A model generated the notes under the pieces. That model saw only the letters and a list, made by a program, of their open reading frames with translations. It made no database searches and was not told where the DNA came from. A program made the position numbers and the translations under genes. From NCBI GenBank assembly GCA_002505405.1, contig DAVD01000030.1, forward strand, positions 1-43,573: a stretch of DNA of 43,573 nt. Direction: 5' to 3'. Positions 1 through 8,654 of this stretch are shown here, one piece after another. Numbering within the stretch: position 1 is the stretch's first letter; every line of letters begins with the position of its first letter. Source of the DNA: Candidatus Poseidonia alphae. GTDB lineage: Archaea; Thermoplasmatota; Poseidoniia; Poseidoniales; Poseidoniaceae.

Positions 1-55
1 GACCAGCAGCCTTTCGGGCAAAAGAAGCAATATAGTTCAATCTTGAGCCTTTCGT

Positions 56-538
56 ATGGAAATTGTACCGTTGGGGAAAAAAGACATCTCGGCGGTGTGG
101 GAAATCAATCAACAAGGCCTACCAGGGACCGGAGAGGTCACCCATCAAGAAGTGGAAGCTTTGCTTGAATTGGCTTCATTTGCAGTCGGTATCTTTGATT
201 TGGAAGAACTGCTTGGTTTTGTGATTTGCATGCCCCCAGGAACACAATATGCCAGTTTGAATTATTCTTGGTTCAACGAACGTTACGATTCGTTCGTTTA
301 TGTGGACCGTATTGCAGTCTCAGAGCAGCACAGAAACAAGAGCATAGGGGCACATCTGTACGACTTCGTTGTAGAGGCTGCCATGAACATCAATGCCCCA
401 GTCGCAGCAGAAGTGAGCCTAAAGCCTCCCAACCCTGGTTCAATGCGATTTCATTCAAGGTTTCAGTTTGAAGAGGTTGGAGTACTTCATCACGATTCCA
501 AATCGGTTACCATGTTAATGCGATCAGCTGATTCGTGA
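56..538 (+). CDS. GNAT-family N-acetyltransferase
   Basis: A 160-residue protein with the size and layout of a single-domain GNAT acetyltransferase, which moves an acetyl group from acetyl-CoA to an amine. Residues about 85-105 carry the acetyl-CoA binding signature: the strand VDRIAVSEQHRNKSIGAHLY matches family motif A, with R-x-x-x-x-G-A at the pyrophosphate loop. The following helix (YDFVVEAAMN) and the later F-x-x-x-G-F-like segment (SRFQFEEVGVL) fit the C-terminal half. The substrate cannot be told from sequence. The ATG at 56 is the first start in frame. The gene converges on the lipoprotein gene at 557 with an 18-base gap. The 55 bases before it hold nothing I recognise. Confidence 0.85.
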   Translation: MEIVPLGKKDISAVWEINQQGLPGTGEVTHQEVEALLELASFAVGIFDLEELLGFVICMPPGTQYASLNYSWFNERYDSFVYVDRIAVSEQHRNKSIGAHLYDFVVEAAMNINAPVAAEVSLKPPNPGSMRFHSRFQFEEVGVLHHDSKSVTMLMRSADS

Positions 539-556
539 GACCTTCACCAAGCCGAA

Positions 557-1102
557 TCACGAGCACTCTTCGACAAGAGGGTATTGCATGCAGGTGTTGG
601 TCACGGTGACGAGAATGTTGAAGTTATCTTGAATCGTTCCAAGGGTGCTTTCTCCCCATCCACGGGCTTTGACGTCAAGCTCCCATTCTCCGTATGCAAA
701 CCTCGGGTTTGGCGAGAGCCGCTCTTCAAGTGGAGAGGAGTCTTCACTCACGTCTTGTTCCCATACAATGTTTCCATCAGCATCAGTTAGAGTCGCACGG
801 ACATAGCGGGTGGTATTGTCCGATGGAAGGGTATCGGAAAACGAAAAACTCGCCTTGAAGTAAATACGAACCTCTGTCGTAGAGCCATCAACGAGGAATG
901 TGGACCGGTTGGTGAATTCCTGAAAACTCACGTTGGTGAAGGTATGGGCTACCTCAACCTTGGTATAATCCAGACTTTCATACGCCTCAGGCCTCAAATT
1001 CTCCACGGTTTCTCTTGCCGCAATCAGACTCAAGCATCCGGACATTGAACAAAGCAGGGCTGTTAACAACAACGCCATTACCCTACCTTGCTGCCTCATC
1101 AT
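557..1102 (-). CDS. Small secreted lipoprotein-like protein of unknown function
   Basis: A 181-residue protein that begins with an export signal: a short basic n-region (RQQGR), a hydrophobic core (MALLLTALL) and a Cys after M-S-G near residue 23. This resembles a lipobox but lacks the preferred Leu at -3. The rest is beta-rich, with alternating strands such as TEVRIYFKASFSFS and ARYVRATLTD-like segments, typical of one or two Ig-like folds. I recognise no family. Two ATG codons (1102 and 1099) are adjacent and either could be used. A T-rich TTTGATA element lies about 25 bases upstream, so the transcript may be leaderless. Its job is probably a surface or envelope role, inferred only from the signal. 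Confidence 0.65.
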   Translation of the reverse strand: MMRQQGRVMALLLTALLCSMSGCLSLIAARETVENLRPEAYESLDYTKVEVAHTFTNVSFQEFTNRSTFLVDGSTTEVRIYFKASFSFSDTLPSDNTTRYVRATLTDADGNIVWEQDVSEDSSPLEERLSPNPRFAYGEWELDVKARGWGESTLGTIQDNFNILVTVTNTCMQYPLVEECS

Positions 1103-1251
1103 GCCTACCGAAGATGATGGCCCCTATCAAATCCGCGACCGAGTGTTTCCGCTGAGTTCAAGTGGATGAAGCCCAAGCGCCCGATGTCTGAATGAAGCGA
1201 GCACAAGGCCGAGCTACGGCGATGACGAACCCTATGAACGCTGACAGACGC

Positions 1252-4077
1252 TCAACCAAACCGTGCTCCACAGGTCCCACATTCATCGGCTTCCGGAGGT
1301 AGGTCTGCGCCACAAGCACCGCATTCGGCAGACGGGTCAGAAACCTCTTTTTCAGTTTCATCCTTCTTGCGTTGACGTGCACTTCGGCGACGAACAGGTT
1401 TGCGTGCTTTCGCATCTTCTCGCTGTTCCTCAGCGGTCTTGGTCGATCCGGATAGAGGGAGATCATCATCATCAAAGGAGAAGTTAGCCGTAGCTTCAAC
1501 CACTTCATTCCCCGCAAGGGCGGAATCGGTGAGCGTCATGCCGACCGTAACCTTCTCACCAGGCAGAACGCCTTCTTCTCCGGTGATTTCGAACAAGCGC
1601 TCGCGGATGCTAGCATCCGACGCACTCAATTCCCCATCGTCCGCGTCCAATGAACGCAATTCACCCTTGGAAGCAAGGATGGCCTCGAGGTCGTGGTCAG
1701 GCGATTCGTCCCGAGACGATTTGAGTGTTGTGACGACTTGAGATTTGTACTCTTCAACCTCGTCGTCTGTCATTTCTTCGAGAGCAACTTCGTCCGCATG
1801 GCGACGGTCATATGCCGCCTCAACCTCAGCCTCGGCAGCCTCAATATTCGCATCCCATTCTTCCTCGAGGTGTTCTTCATCAAATCCGAATTCCTTGACC
1901 GTCTCAGCAAAGTTCTGAGTTCCAGTAACGATCCTGTCTTCATCTTCTTCCTCAGGTAGGGCAACGGTTTCCTTGACGGTTTCCTTTCGCTCTTTGCGTT
2001 GCCGTTGTTCAAAGAAGGACGAAACATCTTGTTCTGCACCACAGTATGCACAATTGTCCAGCAAGTCAGGAATTGATTCGCCGCATTCATGACAGTCGTG
2101 GAACTGGCTTCGAGCCTTCTTGAGATTAAAGGAGCAGTGTGGACAGCGATCTTCTGTTCCTTCCAGCTCTCCGTCACAGGCAGGGCAGTAATCAAAGATG
2201 TCCCGCTCAACTTCTTCCTCACGCTCACGGGTAAGAAGTACGGCAGCAACCAAAACTCCAACGAGAATGAGCGCTCCAATTCCAAACAGGGTCATGGTTC
2301 CTGCATCTGAGGAGGCCGAATCGTCTGCGGTGTCGGCTGCAGCCATGGTTGCAAAGGACATGGTGAAGAGGTCAGCAATACTGGTTTCTTCTGGAATAAA
2401 GCGAACGGTAGTCATCGCTGCTGTTGCTGTGAATGTACACGAAAGCGACACGCGATCTCCTCGCACAGCAACCGTCGTCGCCACCGTGGAGAGGATGTTT
2501 CCTGACCCATCATCACATGAGAAATTAGCGCTACCTGTTTCTTTGCTCGTCATGTTGATTGAAAGGGTATATTCGGCGCCGTCTTGAAGTGGGCTTGCAG
2601 CAGGTGCATTATCAGCATCTACAACGCTCAAAGAAGCGTATTCCCAGCTCAATTTCAATTTTGATTCGACCTGTGCAGAGGTTGAAAACTTTGAATTCTG
2701 CTTGTTGTCGTCCCAACTGCCCACTGCAGCAACCCAATTGCCGCTGAACAATGCTTCGTGCTCTCCCAGGTTGGTTGGTAGACTGACGTTCCATGTGAGA
2801 ATCTCTCCATCGGCGAGGGTGATTTGTGGCGATTGGCCGTTAATCCCGTCGAAGGTGTATTCGATGTACCCTCTTACCGCCTTATCGCCAGTGTTGGTCA
2901 CCGTGATGCGCCATTCAACATCATCGCCCGACTGAACGGTGCACGCAGTGCATAGAGGCGGGTCGACGTTCACGTCTGGAATCGGAGAAATGGTGAGCAT
3001 ACCCGAGGCTTCGTCGTTATCGGTGGACTCTTGTTCAAAACCTGATTCTCCAAATGGATTAATTCGCGCTGTGACCACGTGATCACCATCAGGGAGTGAA
3101 CCGATAGTGGACGAATTGAGTTCAGCCGAGAACGCTTGTTCCGCATAGCCAGTTCCTATGATTTGAACGGTAAACGGAGCGCCCATGACAACACCGCCAA
3201 GCGGGTTGTTGATTTCAAGAACCATTGGGATGTTTGCAGGCCCGGTGCCATTGGTACGGACGATGGTCCCGGACACCATCCAAGGTCCTTCGAGGGCTTC
3301 AGGGTCACTTTCAACCGTCAGACCGTCTTTGAACGATAGGTCCATTCTGCTTGAGACGACCAATTGAACGGTTTCTGTTTTTCCAGTTTCGGACGCTTCA
3401 TATATTGAATTGTCAATATCCGGTGTTGCCTCAATCAAGTGAATGCCGCTGCTTGGAGCGATTATTGTTGTGTTAACCCAAGCAGAGGACCCAGCGGTCA
3501 GGGCTGGGGTGGAAAGTATAATATCTGCGGATTCTGGAACGCTGAGCAACAGATTACTGCCTGCCGCATCAACCGTACCTGAATTCAATACAAGAGCCGA
3601 AAAATCAATGACATCTCCAGAATAAACCGGTTGTGACTGGTCAACTGAAGCGGAATCAACCCGAAGATTGGGCAGACCCTGTACCGTGAACTCTTCGTTA
3701 AATTGGACCGGTGTGTCGCCTCCAGCACTGAATTCAAACCAAACCTTTTGCACGCCTTCTGTCAATCCGTTCCACGTAGCATTTACCGTTGTAAATTCTC
3801 CACCAGTAATGGTAATTTCATCTTGAAGAAGACGGTTTTGAAGGGAAATGGAGTTCTTGTAAAACGCAACCTGTACGTTGAACGCAACGCTTTGAGCACT
3901 GTTGTACAGGCCGACTTCGATGTCAACTGAACCCCCCATGACTGGGTTTTGTGGAGTCAGTGAAAGTTGAGTCGCAGACGATTGAACTCCTCCGCTATCA
4001 CCGGCTTGAACGGAGAGCGGAATTAAACCGACCAATAACAAGGCTACGATGATGGCGGCCTTCGGCGTTCTCTGCAT
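1252..4077 (-). CDS. Single-pass surface protein with extracellular CARDB-like domains and three cytosolic zinc ribbons
   Basis: The chosen start (ATG at 4077) gives 941 residues beginning MQRTPKAAIIVALLLVGLIP, an ideal signal peptide. An earlier TTG/ATG start would add 12 residues in front of it. The ectodomain (about 30-590) is a chain of beta-sandwich units of CARDB type, with repeated V-x-N-x-G patterns and PxxP linkers. A transmembrane helix lies at about 595-616 (TLFGIGALILVGVLVAAVLL), followed by basic and acidic residues as a stop-transfer. The cytosolic tail of about 325 residues has three C-x2-C pairs of pairs: C631/C634 with C645/C648, C662/C665 with C676/C679, and C919/C922 with C933/C936. 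An acidic, coiled-coil-prone stretch lies between the second and third. The architecture is that of a receptor or scaffold, but no known function is implied. It is divergent from the gene at 4173. Confidence 0.75.
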   Translation of the reverse strand: MQRTPKAAIIVALLLVGLIPLSVQAGDSGGVQSSATQLSLTPQNPVMGGSVDIEVGLYNSAQSVAFNVQVAFYKNSISLQNRLLQDEITITGGEFTTVNATWNGLTEGVQKVWFEFSAGGDTPVQFNEEFTVQGLPNLRVDSASVDQSQPVYSGDVIDFSALVLNSGTVDAAGSNLLLSVPESADIILSTPALTAGSSAWVNTTIIAPSSGIHLIEATPDIDNSIYEASETGKTETVQLVVSSRMDLSFKDGLTVESDPEALEGPWMVSGTIVRTNGTGPANIPMVLEINNPLGGVVMGAPFTVQIIGTGYAEQAFSAELNSSTIGSLPDGDHVVTARINPFGESGFEQESTDNDEASGMLTISPIPDVNVDPPLCTACTVQSGDDVEWRITVTNTGDKAVRGYIEYTFDGINGQSPQITLADGEILTWNVSLPTNLGEHEALFSGNWVAAVGSWDDNKQNSKFSTSAQVESKLKLSWEYASLSVVDADNAPAASPLQDGAEYTLSINMTSKETGSANFSCDDGSGNILSTVATTVAVRGDRVSLSCTFTATAAMTTVRFIPEETSIADLFTMSFATMAAADTADDSASSDAGTMTLFGIGALILVGVLVAAVLLTREREEEVERDIFDYCPACDGELEGTEDRCPHCSFNLKKARSQFHDCHECGESIPDLLDNCAYCGAEQDVSSFFEQRQRKERKETVKETVALPEEEDEDRIVTGTQNFAETVKEFGFDEEHLEEEWDANIEAAEAEVEAAYDRRHADEVALEEMTDDEVEEYKSQVVTTLKSSRDESPDHDLEAILASKGELRSLDADDGELSASDASIRERLFEITGEEGVLPGEKVTVGMTLTDSALAGNEVVEATANFSFDDDDLPLSGSTKTAEEQREDAKARKPVRRRSARQRKKDETEKEVSDPSAECGACGADLPPEADECGTCGARFG

Positions 4078-4172
4078 GGATAACTCTTGCACATGCAAAG
4101 CACTTGAACCCATCTCTTCTTGACCCGTTTAAGCGCAGTGCTTCTTCACAGAATATGAATGCGGGAGGGTGT

Positions 4173-6083
4173 ATGAAAGTCGGAAAGGGTGAAGGAACGC
4201 AAAATCGGAGGGGAGGATTGAAGGACAATCGCACCTGTCGTGAATGCATGGGACGGAGTTATGTGGGCATCTTGCTTGTGCTAACCCTCCTCGCTGGGAC
4301 TGTCCCATTGCCGCAGCAAGGAGAAACCATGCTCCTCAATGACGCCATTGCGCCCCTTGAAAGCGGTACATCGAGTCTTTCAATCGCCTTCTCAAACGGA
4401 CCATCGCAAGACGACGAGATCACTGGGCTCCAAACGCTGACCTTCAGTTTGACTGGAACGGGTACGCTGGATTCTCTTTTGCTCGAAATTACCGATGATG
4501 ATACCTCGATATCTCAACCTGATTGGAGTACTGTGATTAATTTGACCGAGACCCCTTGGATGTACCCGTTTGACAGCACCGATTACACCAACGGAAGTTA
4601 CACGTTACGGGCAACGGGCTGGGACAGTGATGCAGAAGCCAATACGACCACTCTATCCGGCTCGTTCAATATCACAAATCAAGTTCCCGTGATTACCATC
4701 TTTACCGCTCTCAACCCAGATGCGGGTGGCGGCACTTCGATCAGTGACCGTGCGTGGTTCAACATCCCAAGCCAAGGAACCATTGCTTTCCGTTGGGGTG
4801 CAAACGATGACGACTTGAAACAAGCAACACTCACGACCGTCCCCGGACCTGGAACCCCTGCGACCGATGGGCCAACATCGCTTGCCTATGGATGGGATTG
4901 GGCATCGGGTAACATGCCGGAAGGCACATGGTCACCCCGACTCACCGTGTACGACCAATCCGGACTTTCCAATACCTCAACCCTTCACATCGGGATTGAC
5001 CGAACAGGGCCGACCGTTGGAACCATCACCGTTGGGGACGGTTCAACGTGGCACCGCTCAGGGAGTATTACCTTAAGCAACATCATGAGTTCAGCGAACG
5101 ACGGTCAAGGCTCCGGGGTTGCGAGCATCCAATACATGGTCGCTGGGGCGTCATCATGGACGACCACGACGAGTGATTCAGTGACCCTCTCCTTTACCGA
5201 AGGAACCCATGAACTCATGGTTCGGGCCATTGACCGAGTGGGGAATGTTGGGGCAAACCAAACGATTGACATCAACGTTGATGAAACTGACCCTGTGCCG
5301 CTTGGATGGACGGTCGATGAACTTACAACCAGCAGAATTGGACCAGCAAACGTTTCCTTTAGCGCAGAAGACCTTGGTTCAGGGATGGATAATGTGTCAT
5401 CCTACATTCAATACGGATTTGATTCCAATGGCGTAGGCCAAACTCCCGATATTTCTGGCCGATGGTTGAATTTGGGAGTCAATGGACTTGACGGCCAAAT
5501 CGGCCTCTCCAGTTGGGTTACAAAATCGCGCCAGCACATCATGCTCAGGGCGTTCTTGCAGGATGAGGCAGGCAATACCTACACCACAGAAGCATCATCC
5601 TTCCAGATCCTCCCTGGATTGGACCTCTATTGGAACGCGAGCCAAACAAACCTTGACCGCTTGGTTGTACGCCCTGGTGAACAAAACGGAAACATCACCA
5701 TTACAAGCGTCCTTGAGTCAAATCAGGATTATCCTGGGAGCATCATCGTTCGCTTGGAGTCCGCACCTGCTGACCGCTCATCGACGGTTGAATGGACGGT
5801 CATGGAAACTCGAAATTTGCCCCTTGGAACACTATCAAACAGTACCGAAACCGTGACCTGGCATTATACCGTCCCTACATCAGGCCAATTTGATTTACGA
5901 CTTATCATTGACTTCGCCAACGTCATTGATGAATTTGATGAAGGCAACAATGCGAATTATCTCGTCGTTACCGGAGCGTCTCTTGATGCCCCAGGAACGG
6001 TCCCTTCATTTGCCCCTTCATTGCTCCTCCTCATCCTCGTTGGGTTTGGAATCTCCTTGCTCCAACGCAAGACAAGGGATTGA
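4173..6083 (+). CDS. Secreted, C-terminally anchored Ig-like/CARDB protein
   Basis: About 636 residues from the ATG at 4173, which follows a good Shine-Dalgarno sequence (GGAGGG, spacing 4). An ATG at 4248 would instead put the signal core (GRSYVGILLVLTLLAGTVP) directly at the N-terminus but has no visible ribosome site. I prefer 4173, at the cost of a long basic n-region. The ectodomain has Ig-like units with D-R-T-G-P and D-E-T-D-P linkers, then a CARDB-type domain near the end (IIDFANVIDEFDEGNNANY, the usual I-D-x-x-x-x-I-x-E-x-D-E-x-N-N pattern). A C-terminal membrane helix (SLLLLILVGFGISLL) and a short basic tail anchor it. It is probably a surface adhesin or binding protein. The ligand is unknown. 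Confidence 0.7.
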   Translation: MKVGKGEGTQNRRGGLKDNRTCRECMGRSYVGILLVLTLLAGTVPLPQQGETMLLNDAIAPLESGTSSLSIAFSNGPSQDDEITGLQTLTFSLTGTGTLDSLLLEITDDDTSISQPDWSTVINLTETPWMYPFDSTDYTNGSYTLRATGWDSDAEANTTTLSGSFNITNQVPVITIFTALNPDAGGGTSISDRAWFNIPSQGTIAFRWGANDDDLKQATLTTVPGPGTPATDGPTSLAYGWDWASGNMPEGTWSPRLTVYDQSGLSNTSTLHIGIDRTGPTVGTITVGDGSTWHRSGSITLSNIMSSANDGQGSGVASIQYMVAGASSWTTTTSDSVTLSFTEGTHELMVRAIDRVGNVGANQTIDINVDETDPVPLGWTVDELTTSRIGPANVSFSAEDLGSGMDNVSSYIQYGFDSNGVGQTPDISGRWLNLGVNGLDGQIGLSSWVTKSRQHIMLRAFLQDEAGNTYTTEASSFQILPGLDLYWNASQTNLDRLVVRPGEQNGNITITSVLESNQDYPGSIIVRLESAPADRSSTVEWTVMETRNLPLGTLSNSTETVTWHYTVPTSGQFDLRLIIDFANVIDEFDEGNNANYLVVTGASLDAPGTVPSFAPSLLLLILVGFGISLLQRKTRD

Positions 6084-6108
6084 AAAGAGAAGGCAGGCAG
6101 GGTGAGCC

Positions 6109-6858
6109 ATGCGACAGTCCCTACCACGGGTACCCAAAGACCGCATTGCGGTCATCATTGGAGCCAAGGGTGAAACAGCAAGAGCCATCAAAAGGGCTGC
6201 AGGCTGTAAAGAGTTCAACATTGATTCTGACAGCGGAGATCTGGAAGTTCTTTGGGGAGCAGCTGGCTCTTACGACCCTGTAAAGGCCATGAAACTCCCC
6301 GATGTGGTCAAAGCAATTGGCCGAGGAATGGCTCCGAATGCCGCCGTTACCCTTTTGCAAGACGACCACTTTTTCGAACTCGTTGACCTCCGAGATTTCG
6401 TCGGAAAGCGTTCCAACCAACAGCGTAGAATTCGCGCACGAATCATTGGCCGAGAGGGGAAGATTCGAAAACTCATCGAGAGTCTCACCCAAACCCAAAT
6501 CAGCATCTACAATTCAACGGTGGTCCTGGTTGGAGAAGAAGGTGGATTGTATTCTGCCCGCCATGCGATTGAAATGCTAGCAGGTGGCTCTGAACATGGC
6601 AGTGTCATCAGTTTCCTTGAACGAGACCGGAAGCGAGCACGCCTTGAATCAAAGTCGCTCGATGCATTTGAAGAGCGGGAAGACACGCAGCGCCCAACAT
6701 CTGGCTTTGACAGCCTTGTCCCCGGCCTTGCTGAAATATCAGAGAGCAGAAATCACCGTAGAATGCGAGCAGCACAGGTTGACCCTGAGGACGGTGACGC
6801 CGTTTCCAACATGATGGAACTGGCTGAAGACGAAACCGTCAATTGGGAAGAAGAATGA
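6109..6858 (+). CDS. Two-KH-domain RNA-binding protein, archaeal Dim2/Pno1 (Krr1-like)
   Basis: A 249-residue protein with two KH domains. The first has its GxxG loop at G18-A-K-G21 (IIGAKGETARAIKRAAGC). The second has it at G114-R-E-G117 (RARIIGREGKIRKLIESL). This layout is that of archaeal Dim2/Pno1, which binds the 3' end of 16S rRNA during small-subunit maturation and works with Nob1 and Rio kinases. Residues after about 180 form a charged, acidic extension not needed for the KH fold. The start is set by GGTGAGCC just before ATG 6109. The gene ends tail to tail with the Rio1 gene, with no bases between the two stop codons. The neighbourhood (Rio1, aIF1A) is a common archaeal arrangement and supports the call. 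Confidence 0.88.
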   Translation: MRQSLPRVPKDRIAVIIGAKGETARAIKRAAGCKEFNIDSDSGDLEVLWGAAGSYDPVKAMKLPDVVKAIGRGMAPNAAVTLLQDDHFFELVDLRDFVGKRSNQQRRIRARIIGREGKIRKLIESLTQTQISIYNSTVVLVGEEGGLYSARHAIEMLAGGSEHGSVISFLERDRKRARLESKSLDAFEEREDTQRPTSGFDSLVPGLAEISESRNHRRMRAAQVDPEDGDAVSNMMELAEDETVNWEEE

Positions 6859-7857
6859 TCAGTTCCATTCTTCAGGGAGTTCAATTTGTTTTACATGGGA
6901 TACATCCATGTTAAGCACTTCATACATAGCCTCTGCAAGGTCTACATCAAGGTTGTTTTTCTGCCCCCATTCAACCAGACGAGTCACGTCCCTCACGAGG
7001 AATTCTTGCGACTTTGGATGGCTTTCAACCACGCCTTGCCCCACATCAATCACTTTTGCACGACCGTCGTGCCAGAGAATGTTGTAGGGTGAAAAATCTC
7101 CGTGAACCAAGTTCGCTTTCTGCCAAGAAACGGCTAGAAATTCGATCAAGTCATTGTAGACAGACTGCGGGTCATCGACGAGGACATCACGTAGTTTTGG
7201 GGAAGGGGATTGTTCGGTGCCAAGATAATCCATAATGAGGACATTCTTGTGGATGCCTCGTGGAAGTGGAACGTTCAATCCCCAACGAGCCAAGCGAGTG
7301 AGGTTGCGATGTTCTTTACGAACCCATACCTCGACGAGGTCTCGATGCTTTCTTCGCAAACCTGTGAACCGTGGGTCGCCTTCTATGTATTGAACGAGGT
7401 TCTTGAAAACTGCGTTCGAAGTGTGAAAAATTTTGACGGCAACAGGCTCCCCAGAGAGACTTGTCCCGTGAAATACATGCGCTTCTTTCCCGCGTGCAAC
7501 TGGGAAGTCAAGTGTGTCAATAACGCCGGTCTTCATCAATTTGTAAAGGGCCATGAGTGTCAACCGGTCAAACACTTGGTCGAACACACGACGGTCCACC
7601 CAATCAAAGGAACCCGTGCCCATAGCGCCTTGGATTTTTTCTTCGATGTCTCGGAACATTGAGCTGTAACGCTTTTCCTTCATCCAAGCGTACTTTGAAG
7701 ATTTTTCTTCCAAGTCACGAACAAATTCGTTTTGCTCTTTCCGTTCAAAATCCGAGTCCAATTGTTCTTCTCTGGACCGTTTCTTATCCACCTTGAGAGG
7801 ACGTCGTTTCCGCGATTGACGACGGGCGAGTTCTTCCCAATCATCGTCCTTGGCCAT
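6859..7857 (-). CDS. rio1: Rio1-family atypical serine protein kinase/ATPase
   Basis: A 332-residue RIO kinase of normal core size with a charged N-terminal extension (about 1-60). The nucleotide-binding loop and lysine are V120-A-R-G-K-E-A-H-V-F and V-A-V-K142-I-F. The catalytic loop is L-V-H-G-D254-F-S-P-Y-N, and the metal-binding aspartate is in V-I-D271-V-G-Q-G. The family releases assembly factors from the maturing small ribosomal subunit in the cytoplasm. The glycine in HGD, where HAD is more usual, is a mild variation. A GAGGTG box precedes the ATG, and the gene follows the aIF1A stop by 23 bases, so the two are almost certainly co-transcribed. Confidence 0.93.
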   Translation of the reverse strand: MAKDDDWEELARRQSRKRRPLKVDKKRSREEQLDSDFERKEQNEFVRDLEEKSSKYAWMKEKRYSSMFRDIEEKIQGAMGTGSFDWVDRRVFDQVFDRLTLMALYKLMKTGVIDTLDFPVARGKEAHVFHGTSLSGEPVAVKIFHTSNAVFKNLVQYIEGDPRFTGLRRKHRDLVEVWVRKEHRNLTRLARWGLNVPLPRGIHKNVLIMDYLGTEQSPSPKLRDVLVDDPQSVYNDLIEFLAVSWQKANLVHGDFSPYNILWHDGRAKVIDVGQGVVESHPKSQEFLVRDVTRLVEWGQKNNLDVDLAEAMYEVLNMDVSHVKQIELPEEWN

Positions 7858-7880
7858 GCTGGCACCTCATTGAATCAAGT

Positions 7881-8570
7881 TCATGCGAAGAGGGCGTCAA
7901 TGTCATCATCGTCATCGTCGTCGTCATCACTGCTCTCTTCTTCTGGAAATTCCTCTACTGGAGCAGCAGCAACTTCAGGCTCTGAATCTTCCTCAACGGC
8001 TTCTTCAACGGCTTCTTCATCGTCAGCAAAGAGGTCGTCACCGTCATCATCGTCAGCAAAGAGGTCGTCACTGTCATCAGCATCATCAGCAAAGAGGTCT
8101 TCAGATTCTTCTTCTGCGGGTTGAGCCACTTCTTCGGAGGGGGAACCTGCTGAACTGAACAAATCATCGTGTTCGTCATCATCATCATAGCGGGTGCTCA
8201 TACCAAACATATCCACATCGTCGGGCAGAACCCCTTTTCGTGAGAGATACATGGCCTGAGTTTTGGTGTAGCGGTGCTTCACATCAGCCTTTGAATCTTG
8301 GAAATCCCAAGGCCAAACGATGATGAGGTCACCTTCACGAACCCATTGACGGCGACGCATCTTTCCGGGAATCCGAGCCATACGGGTTTCACCGTCAGCA
8401 CAGAGAACGGTCACACGACGACCTCCTAGGATTTGTGAAGCGAGAGCAAACATTTCGTTCACTTTCTTATTCGGCATTTTGACACGGATCTTACCGTCGC
8501 TTGAGCCTTCAGGATTCTCAAGACGTGCGAGTTCTTCGACGTCTACTTTTTCCTCATGTCTACGACCCAA
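7881..8570 (-). CDS. Translation initiation factor aIF1A with long acidic C-terminal tail
   Basis: A 229-residue protein. Residues 26-115 are the S1/OB-fold of eIF1A (KIRVKMPNKKVNEMFALAS, VTVLCADGETRMARIPGKMR, then WVREGDLIIVWPWDFQD), which binds the ribosomal A site during initiation. Most archaeal aIF1A proteins stop near residue 110. This one adds about 100 acidic residues with repeated D-D-L-F motifs (near 135, 158, 168 and 178) and ends D-I-D-A-L-F-A. The start is a TTG at 8570: an in-frame TGA lies directly upstream, the next Met is residue 32 inside the OB-fold, and an AGGTGAG ribosome site lies 8 bases before it. It is followed by rio1. Confidence 0.92.
   Translation of the reverse strand: MGRRHEEKVDVEELARLENPEGSSDGKIRVKMPNKKVNEMFALASQILGGRRVTVLCADGETRMARIPGKMRRRQWVREGDLIIVWPWDFQDSKADVKHRYTKTQAMYLSRKGVLPDDVDMFGMSTRYDDDDEHDDLFSSAGSPSEEVAQPAEEESEDLFADDADDSDDLFADDDDGDDLFADDEEAVEEAVEEDSEPEVAAAPVEEFPEEESSDDDDDDDDDIDALFA
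8021..8100 (-). repeat. Degenerate tandem repeat in the aIF1A tail
   Basis: The 20-base unit cgtcagcaaagaggtcgtca occurs at 8021-8040 and 8051-8070 and partly again at 8084-8100, with 30- and 33-base steps that keep frame. Each unit encodes an acidic D-D-L-F-A-D-D module. A separate 12-base duplication (cttcttcaacgg) lies at about 7998-8017. This looks like in-frame slippage or duplication that grew the acidic tail. Confidence 0.8.
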
Positions 8571-8601
8571 TCAGTCTCACCTGTCTGCGCTATCGGCCTA
8601 C

Positions 8602-8629
8602 CCTTCTTGAAGTCATCACCCCAAGAAGG
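8602..8629 (-). promoter_or_regulatory. Inverted repeat in the leader of aIF1A
   Basis: A perfect 8-base inverted repeat (ccttcttg at 8602-8609, caagaagg at 8622-8629) with a 12-base loop lies in the 84-base gap between the nuoN stop and the aIF1A TTG start. No T-run follows on the minus strand, so it does not look like a simple terminator. It could be an RNA hairpin in a read-through transcript or a protein-binding site. Confidence 0.45.
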
Positions 8630-8654
8630 TGTTTTGGACGCCTGCGGAAGGGAT

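Noticed and set aside
1158..1517. Minus-strand frame overlapping the end of the zinc-ribbon protein
   Set aside because: It lies in another frame of a well-supported gene and has no recognisable features.
7732..8124. Ser-rich plus-strand reading frame opposite aIF1A
   Set aside because: It is the complement of the acidic Asp/Glu repeat codons. It has no ribosome site and no domain.
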